This document shows, one piece after another, positions 54,470 to 63,660 of a stretch of DNA of 64,000 nucleotides. The notes beneath the pieces are model-generated. The model saw only the letters and a list, made by a program, of their open reading frames with translations, ran no database searches and was not told where the DNA came from. Each line of letters opens with the position of its first letter. Positions within the stretch are counted from its first letter, which is position 1. The stretch spans positions 3,548,769 through 3,612,768 of the forward strand of contig QXEO01000549.1 of assembly GCA_007115705.1 (NCBI GenBank), given 5' to 3'. Position numbers and translations under genes: made by a program. Source of the DNA: Dactylis glomerata (Eukaryota > Streptophyta > Magnoliopsida > Poales > Poaceae).

Positions 54470-54690
54470 CGGGCTTTTATACCCCCAGCCTTTAGTCCCG
54501 GTTGGTAGCTCCAACCGGGACTAAAGGGGGGTCTTTAGTCCCGGTTGAAACCACCGACCGGGACTAAAGGATCTTTAATCCCGGTTGGTTTATTCAACCG
54601 CGACTAAAGACTTTTCGGCGGTTCGCGCCCGATTCCCAGATCTTTAGTCCCGGTTGGTGGAACCAACCGGGACTAAAGATATAATAAATG
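54470..54690 (-). promoter_or_regulatory. Internal promoter of the CACTA-2 second gene with TTTAGTCCCGG motif cluster
   Basis: On the minus strand TATAAAAG (54481-54474) is preceded by four inverted pairs CCTTTAGTCCCGGTTGG/CCAACCGGGACTAAAG (54490-54675). These are the terminal motifs of the same element placed about 4.6 kb from the nearer terminus. This allows the second gene to be controlled by its own product separately from TNP2. Confidence 0.7.
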
Positions 54691-54699
54691 CGCGCCAAG

Positions 54700-55190
54700 G
54701 CCTTATATTTTTTCAGATTTCATTTGAATATGAAATTTGAATATGAAATTTGAATTTCAATTTGAATAACTTCTATATATTTTAGAATCTGACAAAACTT
54801 TGAATATGAAAAGTGTTTGAAATTTAATAACTAATTCAAAGCTATTTTGAATTTTCAAAATCAATTAATCTAACTATTTAAACAATTAACTATTTTGTCA
54901 TTTTCAATTAAAACTATATTGATTAATATTCTTTTTGAATATTTTATAATCTGACAAAACTTTGAATATGAAAAGTGTTTGAAATTTAATAACTAATTCA
55001 AAACTATTTTGTATTTTCAAAATCAATTAATCTAACTATTTAAACAATTAACTATTTTGCCATTTTCAATTAAAACTATATTGATTAATATTCTTTTTGA
55101 ATATTTTAGAATCTGACAAAACTTTGAATATGAAAAGTGTTTGAAATTGAATAACTAATTCAAAACTATTTTGCCATTTTCCAAGGCGGA
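54700..55190. repeat. AT-rich tandem repeat, period about 162 bp, nearly three copies
   Basis: AATCTGACAAAACTTTGAAT recurs at about 54785, 54948 and 55110, and the sequence between (AAAAGTGTTTGAAATT, CAATTAATCTAACTATTT) repeats with it. The third copy is cut short where TNP2-related sequence begins (about 55188). Confidence 0.85.
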
Positions 55191-58100
55191 GCTTCCAAAC
55201 ATGCCGTAGGGCGTGAGCACCAATGACATCTTCATAACTGTTAGAGAAGATGGAGTCTTTCACGGGTTCATCAAGGTACCCTAGATTGTTGAGATCCACC
55301 GTTGTCATTCCGTACTGCTCGTCCAACTTTACCCCGCCTCCTGTCATCTTCACCCATTTGCACCGAAACAAAGGAACCTTAAAGTTAGGTCCATAATCAA
55401 GCTCCCATATCTCCTCTATGTAACCATAATATATGTCCGTTCGCCCTTTGCCAGTTACTGCATCAAAGCGGACACCACTATTTTGGTTGGTGCTTTTTTT
55501 ATCTTGAGCGACCGTGTAAAATGTATTCGCATTTATCTCGTACCCTTGGAAAGTCAATATAGTCGAAGATGGTAATTTGGCCAGTAAGTACAACTGCTCT
55601 TCAACAACAGTGTCATTCATGAGACGTCTTTGCAACCAAACGCCGAAAGTCTCCATGTGGAGCTGTAAAACAAAGGACTCAGGCTCTCCTGGGTTTGCTT
55701 GGCGTACAATATTCTTGTATTCCTCACTGTACGGAGCCACCAAGACGGAATTTTGTAGAACTGTGTAGTGTGCTTGAGTCAACAAATGACCATCCCTACA
55801 TATCATTGGTTTCTTTCCGATCGTGCCTTTTCCACTAAGTCTCCCCTCATGACGCGATTGAGGAAGACCAATCGGCTTAAGGTCGGGAACAAAGTCAGCA
55901 CAAAACTCAATGACCTCCTCTGTTCCATATCCCTTGACGATGCTTCCTTCTGGCCTAGCACGGTTACGAACATATTTCTTTAAGACTCCCATGAACCTCT
56001 CAAAGGGGAACATATTGTGTAGAAATACAGGGCCGAGAATAGAAATCTCTTTGACTAGGTGAACCAGGAGGTGCGTCATAATATTGAAGAATGATGGTGG
56101 GAACACCAGCTCGAAGCTGACAAGACATTGGGCCACATCATTTTGTAACCGTGGTAGATCTTCTGGATTGATTACCTTCTGAGATATTGCATTGAGGAAT
56201 GCACATAGCTTAACAATTGCTAGTCGAACATTTTCCGGTAGAAGCCCCCTCAATGCAACTGGAAGCAAATGCGTCATAATCACATGGCAGTCATGAGACT
56301 TTAGGTTCTGAAACTTTTTCTCTGCCATATTTATTATTCCCTTTATATTCGATGAGAATCCAGCCGGGACCTTGATACTGTTCAGGCTTTCAAAAAAGGT
56401 GATCTTCTCTTCTTTAGTAAGAGCGTAGCTAGCGCGACCTTGAAACAGTTCCGGATGTCGGTCTTCTGGGTCTTTCACACGTTGCAGGTCCTGTCGAGCT
56501 TCCTTTGTATCTTTTGTTTTCCCATACACACCCAAGAAGCCTAGCAGGTTCACGCAAAGATTCTTTGTCACATGCATCACGTCAATTGCAGAGCGAACTT
56601 CTAGAAATTTCCAATACTCAAGCTCCCAAAATATAGATTTCTTCTTCCACATGGGTGCGTGTCCGTCTGCATCATGCGGAACAGATTGTCCGCCAGGACC
56701 CTTTCCAAAGATTACTTCTATATCTTTGACCATATCGAATACATCATCATCAGTATTTTCCTTAGGTGGATCCCGGTGATCTGCCTTACCGTTGAAATGC
56801 TTGCCTTTTTTTCTTACGGCATGAATTTTGCTAAGAAATCGACGGTGCGATATGTACACATTCTTCTTACAATTAGCTAAATATATACTTTCAGTCTCTT
56901 GTAAACAGTGTGTGCATGCCTTGTATCCCTTGTTTGTCTGTCCTGAAATGTTACTAAGAGCAGGCCAATCATTGATTGTAACGAACAACAACGCTCGTAA
57001 GTCAAATTCTTCTTGTTTGTGCTCATCCCACACACGTACGCCTGGTTTGGCCCACAGCTGTAAAAGTTCATCAACTAATGGCCTTAGATACACATCAATA
57101 TCGTTGCCGGGTTGCTTCGGACCTTGGATGAGCACTGGCATCATAATGAACTTTCGCTTCATGCACAACCAAGGAGGAAGGTTATAGATGCATAGAGTCA
57201 CGGGCCACGTGCTATGACTGGAGCTCTGCTCCCCAAAAGGATTGAAGCCATCTGTACTTAGACCAAACCGTATGTTCCTTGTGTCAGCTGCAAAATCTTT
57301 AAACTTATTATCGATCTTTCTCCATTGAGACCCATCAGCGGGGTGTCTCAACATCCCGTCTGACAAACGGTCCTCTTTGTGCCATCGCAATAACTTGGCA
57401 TGCTCTTTGCACCGAAATAAACGTTTCAACCGTGGTACTATAGGAGCATACCACATCACCTTGGCAGGAACCCTCTTTCTGGGGGGCTCGCCCTCAACAT
57501 CACCAGAGTCATCTCCTCTGATCTTATACCGCAATGCAGTGCATATCGGGCATTCAGTCAAATTCTCATAGTCACCACGATAGAGGATGCAGTCATTAGG
57601 ACATGCATGTATTTTCTGAACCTCTAAACCTAGAGGGCAGACAATCTTCTTGGCTTCGTACGTACTGGTGGGCAATTCGTTATCCTTTGGAAGCATATTC
57701 CTCATCATTTTCAGCAACTTTTCAAATCCAGAGTCAGATAGACCTTCCTCTGCCTTCCATTTCAGCAATTCAAGTGTGCTGCCCAGCTTTTTTAGACCAT
57801 TTTGGCAGTTTGGGTATAAGGACTTTTTGTGATCCTCTAACATGCGATCCAACTTCTCCCTCTCCTTATTAGTTTCGCATTCTCTCCGTGCATCAGCAAT
57901 GGTCCGACCGAGATCATCAGGGGCCTCATCATGTGTCTCTCCTTCAGCTTCCCCTTCAGCTCCCCCTTCAGCTTCTCCCATGAAAGTATCACCATATTCA
58001 GGGAACCCAGGATAGTTGTCATCATCCTCTTCTTCATTGTCTTCCATTGTAACACCTCTTTCTCCGTGCTTGGTCCAACAATTGTAGCTGGGCATGAAAC

Positions 58101-58284
58101 CGTGCTGAAGCAGGTGCACGTGAAGGGTTCTTGATGAAGAGTAATTCTTCAGATTCTTACACACACTACATGGACAGATAACAAAGCCATTCCGCTTGTT
58201 CGCATCAGCCACACGGAGGAAATCCTGCAAGCTCTTAATGAACTCGCTTGAGACTCGGCTACCGTACATCCATTGCCGGTTCAT
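55066..58284 (-). CDS. CACTA-2 TNP2 transposase, open frame with replaced C-terminus
   Basis: It starts at ATG 58284 (MNRQWMYGS), right after AATGCAG, probably an acceptor. The frame is open throughout. Domains are the transposase-associated N-terminus (WMYGSRVSSEF...CPCSVC), the Tnp2 core (LSTDGFNPFGEQSSSHSTW, PLVDELLQLW, DWPALSNISG, CTHC), DUF4218 (LLPENVRLAIVKLCAF, HNMFPFERFMGVLKKYVRNR) and most of DUF4216 (YYGYIEEIWELDYGPNFKVP, PLFRCKWVKM). After LGYLDEP (about 55264) it departs from the CACTA-1 homologue, which has about 85 more residues. The frame here runs on through hairpin-like and AT-repeat sequence to a stop at 55066. The catalytic part is intact, so activity is possible but uncertain. 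Confidence 0.88.
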   Translation of the reverse strand: MNRQWMYGSRVSSEFIKSLQDFLRVADANKRNGFVICPCSVCKNLKNYSSSRTLHVHLLQHGFMPSYNCWTKHGERGVTMEDNEEEDDDNYPGFPEYGDTFMGEAEGGAEGEAEGETHDEAPDDLGRTIADARRECETNKEREKLDRMLEDHKKSLYPNCQNGLKKLGSTLELLKWKAEEGLSDSGFEKLLKMMRNMLPKDNELPTSTYEAKKIVCPLGLEVQKIHACPNDCILYRGDYENLTECPICTALRYKIRGDDSGDVEGEPPRKRVPAKVMWYAPIVPRLKRLFRCKEHAKLLRWHKEDRLSDGMLRHPADGSQWRKIDNKFKDFAADTRNIRFGLSTDGFNPFGEQSSSHSTWPVTLCIYNLPPWLCMKRKFIMMPVLIQGPKQPGNDIDVYLRPLVDELLQLWAKPGVRVWDEHKQEEFDLRALLFVTINDWPALSNISGQTNKGYKACTHCLQETESIYLANCKKNVYISHRRFLSKIHAVRKKGKHFNGKADHRDPPKENTDDDVFDMVKDIEVIFGKGPGGQSVPHDADGHAPMWKKKSIFWELEYWKFLEVRSAIDVMHVTKNLCVNLLGFLGVYGKTKDTKEARQDLQRVKDPEDRHPELFQGRASYALTKEEKITFFESLNSIKVPAGFSSNIKGIINMAEKKFQNLKSHDCHVIMTHLLPVALRGLLPENVRLAIVKLCAFLNAISQKVINPEDLPRLQNDVAQCLVSFELVFPPSFFNIMTHLLVHLVKEISILGPVFLHNMFPFERFMGVLKKYVRNRARPEGSIVKGYGTEEVIEFCADFVPDLKPIGLPQSRHEGRLSGKGTIGKKPMICRDGHLLTQAHYTVLQNSVLVAPYSEEYKNIVRQANPGEPESFVLQLHMETFGVWLQRRLMNDTVVEEQLYLLAKLPSSTILTFQGYEINANTFYTVAQDKKSTNQNSGVRFDAVTGKGRTDIYYGYIEEIWELDYGPNFKVPLFRCKWVKMTGGGVKLDEQYGMTTVDLNNLGYLDEPVKDSIFSNSYEDVIGAHALRHVWKLRLGKWQNSFELVIQFQTLFIFKVLSDSKIFKKNINQYSFN

Positions 58285-58990
58285 CTGCATTATTATATAA
58301 GTATATAATAAAACAAATTAATATAAGAAATAAATTCACATTGCATATAAATCATATATACTCCCACATTACTCTCTAACGTTACAAAAATTATTGCAAA
58401 TAAATCCTACTCTACAAATCCCTCTATTTTCTTGAGCATAAAAAGAGCTATATATGTGCATGGAAATCAATCAAGAAAATGCCTCATACTTACAAGTTAT
58501 TATTGCAAATAAATCCTACTCAAAAATTATTATTGTAAATCATATAAGCTCACAATTACTCCCATATTACTTTCTAACATTAATTACTCCATAAATCCCT
58601 CTTTTTTTTAAGCATAAAAAGAGCTATATATGTGCGTGACAAATTTCTACTTCATACTCATTTTGGTCAACATACAAGTACACCACCTCTACACATGTGC
58701 AAACTAAGGAATTAATTTAAGCTCAAATGCTATATAAATCAAATAAACTCTCATAATTACTCTCAAATTTTAGCCACAAATCTCACCACATCTAGAGCAT
58801 TATATGAGCTAAATTAGCAATTAAAGATGAGAGAGTAAAGTTGCTAACCTTTTGAACCAATTAGATAGATGAAATAACTCAAAATCTTGAATAATTTTGA
58901 TAAAAAAATCGGGCATGACCTCCCCACTCAATCCGAGCTTCCGACCACCATTAGTGTACTGGCAGGCTCGGGGGAAGAGAAGCTCGATTT
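58285..58990 (-). other. AT-rich leader region of CACTA-2 TNP2
   Basis: Probably a 5'-leader intron and exon. It contains direct repeats of TTATTGCAAATAAATCCTACTC (first 20 bases identical in two copies, about 58392 and 58500) and AAAAAGAGCTATATATGTGC (about 58439 and 58616). No coding frame is seen. Confidence 0.45.
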
Positions 58991-59284
58991 TGTAGGCGAC
59001 GGCCTTTAGTCCCGGTCCGTGTTAAAGGCCGGGATTAAAGGTCGACCTTTAGTCCCGGTCGTTAACACGGTCCGAGACTAAAGGCCGCCGCACGTGGGGT
59101 TCCCGCCAGCCAACCCTTTAGTCCCGGTCCGTGTTAACGACCGGGACTAAAGGTCCATTACGAACCGGGACTAGGTGCTGGCCGTGCCCCAGCGGCACGA
59201 ACCGGGACTAATGCCCCCTTTAGTCCCGGCCCATATAATTTGGGGACTAAAGGTGGCGGATAGAAGCCTCTTTTTCCACTAGTG
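58991..59284. repeat. Right terminus and subterminal repeats of CACTA-2
   Basis: Several inverted pairs of CCTTTAGTCCCGGTCCGTGT and its reverse complement, then the terminal repeat ending at 59284. TNP2 transcription should start near or inside this block. Confidence 0.9.
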
Positions 59285-59529
59285 GTGTGAGTCCAGCAGC
59301 ACTGCAGCACCGCGTGAGCGTCGCACAGGCTCATGGGACAGGAATACATGATCGCTGGCTGACTTGCTCGTCGCCGACGCTCGCATCTCGTTATCGTGGT
59401 GCACCGGGAACGCCGCGGCAGGCCAAGATGATGCTTTAGACGAACTCGCCGTCGGCGCGGCGGCGCGTTCAGAGATACAAACATATCGAGTGAAAAAACC
59501 TAGAGCAATCAAGCCATATACCATCATAC

Positions 59530-59694
59530 CGACGCCGCCTTCCCCGCCCCAGTCGCGGGCTTGCCCGCCACCGCCGCCTTCCCCGCCCCGGTCTCGGGCT
59601 TGCCGTCCACCGCCGCCTTCCCAGCCCCGGTCGCCGTGCCGTCCACCGTCGCCTTCCCCGCCCCGGTCCCCGACTTGCCCTGCACCGCCGCCAT
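59530..59694 (-). CDS. Possible first exon of a host gene with Gly/Ala/Lys repeats
   Basis: ATG 59694 (MAAVQGKSGTGAGKATV) opens 55 codons made of four near-repeats of GKPETGAGKAAV type, ending at a donor-like G|GTATG at 59529. Upstream (59700-59760) is a CT-rich stretch typical of plant 5' leaders. The tail could be lysine-rich and DNA-binding (H1-like) or LEA-like; that is a guess. The continuation is unclear, because CACTA-2 is inserted about 240 bp downstream and no good acceptor is seen nearby. Confidence 0.4.
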
Positions 59695-60947
59695 CGCCTC
59701 CGGTCCCTCTCTCTCTCTCGCTTTTTCTCCGCTGCTGCTGCTTCTCTCTCTCCGTGACTGCTGTTTCGAATGAAGAGTAGGTGGGGTGGGGGGTCTGGGT
59801 TAAAACGAGCGGAGAGGTGAAAGCGGGGCTCCCTCGGATCCTGTCTTTGCCTCCTTTCTTTCACCCACTATCCCGCATACATGTGGCCCCCAAACTAGGG
59901 AGGCCCACCTGTCATTCAATCGAGCTTCACTAAGTGCTGGTGTTATTCTTTTGACACACGCTGCCAGCCTTATCTTGCAGGCCACGCCTTACCCGGCTTG
60001 TGCCTCTGCCACGCTCTTCTATTAGTTCATAAAGCCGATTATTCATTTAGTACAAGGTCTAACAATTACAAGGCCGGACATTGAGTTTATTAATACAGTA
60101 CTATATTGAGTGCCGTAGAGCATCTCCACTCCCCCCTCTCCAACAGCGTCCGGCGCAAGCGATTTTTAGGCCGTTTGGGGGTCGACGCCGATTTCAGTGT
60201 GGGGCGACGGTTTCCCAGCCGTATCCCCTATTCTAAATATAAATCTCGATTAATTTGACCAAACTAGATAGATTTTATTGCAATTCAGATAGTTTTCACA
60301 TAATATAACGAAATTTAACTAAAAGCTAGCCTAAAAAAGGTCGTCGTCCGCGGAGTTCTCGCCGGTGGTGTCAGCGCCTGGTTTAGGCCGATAGATCAAC
60401 CAACAGTAGCTTCTATTGTATAGTAGGAGGAGAAAGGGAGTGGTGTTTTGGCTCCTGGGAGATATGCTTTCTTTATTTTGAAATATATATTTGACAAATT
60501 TCTTAATGTAAAAAAATTGAAACAAAAACCCGAACGTACATCTTCATGTGCTACATGTCCACAAAGTCGTTTCACGACAAATCAACGTGTCATGTCGCGT
60601 GTGTAAAAAAGAAAAAAATTGGTGCTGAAAATAAGGTATTTCACATGATAATTTTTTTTATCTTTTTATATAGACCATAAAAAGTGTCAGTTTTCGGTGA
60701 AACTTTACAAATGCACTTAGATTGCATATGCACCCAGAAACCGAATTGAATTTCCGAAGAAGATGCATCTGTGACAGAGCTCCACCTAATCGTCCCTCTT
60801 CCATAGAGAATCAAGAAAATTGGCGCTATAGAGGGCAATGGCTTATTCTCACATCTTTCTGTGCACGTCAGAAGATGATAGTGGTAACACAAGCAATAGG
60901 CTGGAAACGGGTAGCAGTCTCATCGTGAATTTCATTTTTATCATGTA
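59695..60947. other. Upstream and intergenic low-copy DNA
   Basis: 59700-59760 is CT-rich. At about 60118-60230 GAGCATCTCCACTCCCCC and TTTGGGGGTCGACGCC recall sequences common in grass DNA transposons, but I cannot define ends. The rest shows no supported gene. Confidence 0.35.
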
Positions 60948-61104
60948 CTCTTCTATTTTAAAATATAATATAATTTAGTCTTTTTCTAAAATACATATAT
61001 CTAGATATCTTTTAGTGTGTATCTTCACTCATTTTTCTAAAAGATGTCTAGATGCGTACAAAAAAAAGTATAAACCATCTTATATTTTAATAAAATAGAG
61101 GGAG
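60948..61104. mobile_element. Stowaway-type MITE, 157 bp
   Basis: CTCTTCTATTTTAAAATATAA at the left and TTATATTTTAATAAAATAGAGGGAG at the right are inverted repeats of the Stowaway CTCCCTCTATTTT kind, flanked by TA (60946-60947 and 61105-61106). The internal part has a second inverted pair (ATCTAGATATCTTTTAG/CTAAAAGATGTCTAGAT). Confidence 0.75.
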
Positions 61105-61709
61105 TACCTATTTAGTTTCGTAAGTACTGTTTATTCGTAAACTCGGTCAAACTTTTTGACTTTTCAATAAAACTAGAAATACACTGTTTGATGGAGTATT
61201 CTGCAATACTGTCAATGTATGCCAAATAATAGACGCGACATGCCTCTTTCGCCTGCCGCCACATGGCTGCAGGACGACAGTCGAGAGGCAAAAGGTCCTT
61301 GGCTGACATTAATCTATACTTCTTATAAAGCAAAACTCCACTATATGATCATTTAATTTATCTATCTTCACATGCAGACTAGCCACGTCATAGGCTATTC
61401 ACAGCCGTTCAATTCTCATAATCTGTCCGTCCATTTGGATGTATCACATGCTAAGGCCTGTCTCCATCATCACTTCGTCACGTACACAACAAAATCAGAA
61501 GGCACGATCTATTTCCATCTTCCTATTAAGACAACGAATCCTCTGCATCTCCTGCGCAATCCACATAGATAATAAATGCATAGGAAACAGATATGTCTGT
61601 TTAGCTCCATGCTTGATAAAGCCACCTTCTCTCCAACCCTGTGCTATTTCTAATCCGCCGAGACGAACGCCGACCTGCTCTGAAGTCGGAAGGCTGATCC
61701 CAGAACTAG
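61105..61709. other. No feature seen
   Basis: AT-rich low-copy sequence between two MITEs. Short open frames only; no repeat or known motif. Confidence 0.4.
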
Positions 61710-61949
61710 GATCAAATCGACAAAACTGACCTCTCTGTCAAACTTCAGCACAAAATGAACCCAATCTCAAACTATTTCACAAAATAACCTTTTTTAGTAG
61801 CGTCGTGGTACAAGGCGCTACGGAGCTTAACTCCGGATCTCCCGACGCTATGGTTTGGAGTGTAGCACCCGTGTGTGGGGTGCTATAGTTTGAGATTGGG
61901 TTCATTTTGTGCTGAAGTTTGACAGAGAGGTCAGTTTTGTCGATTTCGA
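61710..61949. mobile_element. Mutator-type foldback MITE, 240 bp
   Basis: Arms 61714-61775 and 61885-61946 are perfect reverse complements (62 bases, starting AAATCGACAAAACTGACCTC) around a 109-base loop. The 10-bp direct repeat CCAGAACTAG at 61700-61709 and 61950-61959 fits the 9-11 bp target duplication of Mutator-like elements. It is non-coding. Confidence 0.8.
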
Positions 61950-62105
61950 CCAGAACTAGCGACCTAACCTTTGGGGTATGCACAAGAAACCTGCACAACG
62001 TTGATTATTTTGTTGCTGCGTCTTATGATGTTCTTATTTTGTTTTTAGATCTGCCAGGAGTCGCAAGGGAATGATATCCTCTTCTGTCATTAGACTCATC
62101 TACTA

Positions 62106-62394
62106 TCTCTACGTAATAATAAAGGATGTAAGGTTTTTATGGTTGGTTCATCCGTCATCCACGTTGTTATTTTTGTCCGTCATGACTACTGAGCCTGGCC
62201 CAATAGGGTTACGTCCGTAGTTACATCCAACATTAGAGCGATATTATATACCGCATCGACGGAGAGCGGGGGCTCCTAATCTCCACGCATTAGCGCGCTT
62301 TAATCCGCTCCGCCGGCGTAAGGTTCATGTTGGGCCGGCACAGGTAGTGGTTTTTCTCCGTTTTTTCTTTTTCTGTTTTTCTCCTGCTTTCTTT
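62106..62394 (+). mobile_element. Helitron-like 5' terminus and adjoining sequence
   Basis: TCTCTACGTAATAATAAAGG at 62106, preceded by A, matches the TC-start, TCTCTACTATTATTAAAGG-like 5' ends of grass Helitrons. No matching 3' end is seen before the window ends. Confidence 0.4.
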
Positions 62395-62800
62395 TCTAAA
62401 ATTTAAATAATTTAAATTTCGAAATTTGTTCAGATTTCAAATAAAAACAAATTTATATTTTAAACAAATTTTGATTGTGAATAAAATTCGAATTTTAACA
62501 AATTTGATATATGATTTGTTCAAAATTCAAAACGTGAACAAATTTCGAATTTGTTCAAAATTCGAAACATGAACAAATTTCGAATTTGTTCAAAATTCAA
62601 AACAAATTTCAAATTTGAACAAATTTTGATTTGAACAAAATCCGAATTTGAACAAATTTGAGATATGAACAAATTTGAAATTTGTTCAAATATGAAATTT
62701 GTTCAAATCCGAAATTTGTTCAAATTTAAAAATTGTTCAAAAGTAAAAAATGTTCAAATGTAAAAAATGTTCAAATTTGAACCAAAAACCTGAGAAGAAA
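62395..62800. repeat. Low-complexity AAATTTGTTCAAATTTGAA repeats
   Basis: Imperfect, partly palindromic repeats of CAAATTTGAA and GAACAAATTTCGAATTTG fill this stretch. No gene. Confidence 0.7.
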
Positions 62801-62942
62801 AGTAAAAGAAAAAAAAGGTCAAACCAGAAAAATCTAAAAAAAAGACAAACCAGCTATAGCCGTACTAATGGGCCGGCCCAACGTTGCGCGACGCGAGCGG
62901 AGTGAGGTTTAGCTCCGCTAACGGGCGGAGTATAGGATTTGC

Positions 62943-63166
62943 CACGGAGAGCGGCTACGTCTCCTTGAAGGTTGAGGCTCTCGTGGAAGAAAGGAACTCT
63001 AGGTCGATATGTGTATATGTTTTCCTAGAGAAACCCATAGTTACGTCTAACATTAGAGCGATATTATATACCGCATCGACCGAGAGCGGCTACGTCTCCT
63101 TGAAGGTTAAGGCTGTCGTGGAAGAAAGGAACTCTAGGTCGATATGTGTATATGTTTTCCTAGAGC
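62943..63166. repeat. Direct duplication, about 86 bp at 136-bp offset
   Basis: GAGAGCGGCTACGTCTCCTT... to ...TATATGTTTTCCTAGAG occurs at about 62947-63030 and 63083-63166 with few differences. The 50 bp between the copies (TTAGAGCGATATTATATACC) has a further copy at 62230-62268. Confidence 0.8.
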
Positions 63167-63329
63167 AAAACTCCTGGTGCCTATATATCATGATGACATC
63201 GCGGAGACGAGGTCGAGCTGGACGAAATCTTCCCAATAGTGCTCTAACCCTCAACCACCGATCGCTCTAGCTCGGGAAAGGAGCCACGATGCCGTCAGGT
63301 TAGCTCGAGTTTGATCTACCATGGCTGAG

Positions 63330-63660
63330 GCCAGCGCGGACGTGTGCGGATCATAGAGATGATGAACTTCGTGGACGTGCTCCTCCGTGCTGCACGGCGC
63401 CGGGATGATGAACCAGGTGCAACTCGAGTTCGATCTATCTAACCATGGCTGACGTTGGCGCGGACGTGCGTGGCCGTGGATCGCAAAGACGGTGAAACTT
63501 TGCGGACACTCTCCTCGCGCTGCACGGCGCAGGGATGAGCACGGACGTGCGCGGATCATAGAGATGATGAATTTCACGGACGTGCTCCTCCGCTGCACGG
63601 CGCCGGGATGATGAACCATGTGCAGCTCGAGTTCGATCTGACCACGGCGCAGGGATGATG
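63330..63660. repeat. GC-rich tandem segment, about three diverged copies
   Basis: GCGCGGACGTG, ATAGAGATGATGAA, GGACGTGCTCCTCCG, GCTGCACGGCGC and GGGATGATGAACC recur in this order at about 63335, 63450 and 63540, at irregular spacing. Open frames on the minus strand (63251-63619) follow from the repetition; I do not call a gene. Confidence 0.6.

Larger units (their letters stand above)
49071..59284 (-). mobile_element. CACTA-2: complete CACTA transposon (10.2 kb) with target duplication GTG
   Basis: The left end CACTGGTGGAAAAAGGGCC starts at 49071. The right end, read inward from 59284, is CACTAGTGGAAAAAGAGGC. GTG flanks both sides (49068-49070 and 59285-59287). Subterminal motifs of the TTTAGTCCCGGTT type lie at 49090-49280 and 58995-59270, and an internal cluster at 54485-54680. 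Minus-strand genes are TNP2 (58284 down to about 55264) and then a TNPA-like/Ulp1 gene (53423-49541). The second gene is intact; TNP2 has lost its C-terminal tail. Confidence 0.96.

Noticed and set aside
54046..54508. GC-rich open frames upstream of the CACTA-2 second gene
   Set aside because: Same reasoning as for CACTA-1: composition-driven, no conserved protein, fits a leader exon.
63251..63619. 122-codon minus-strand frame as a gene
   Set aside because: It lies wholly in diverged tandem repeats that explain its openness.
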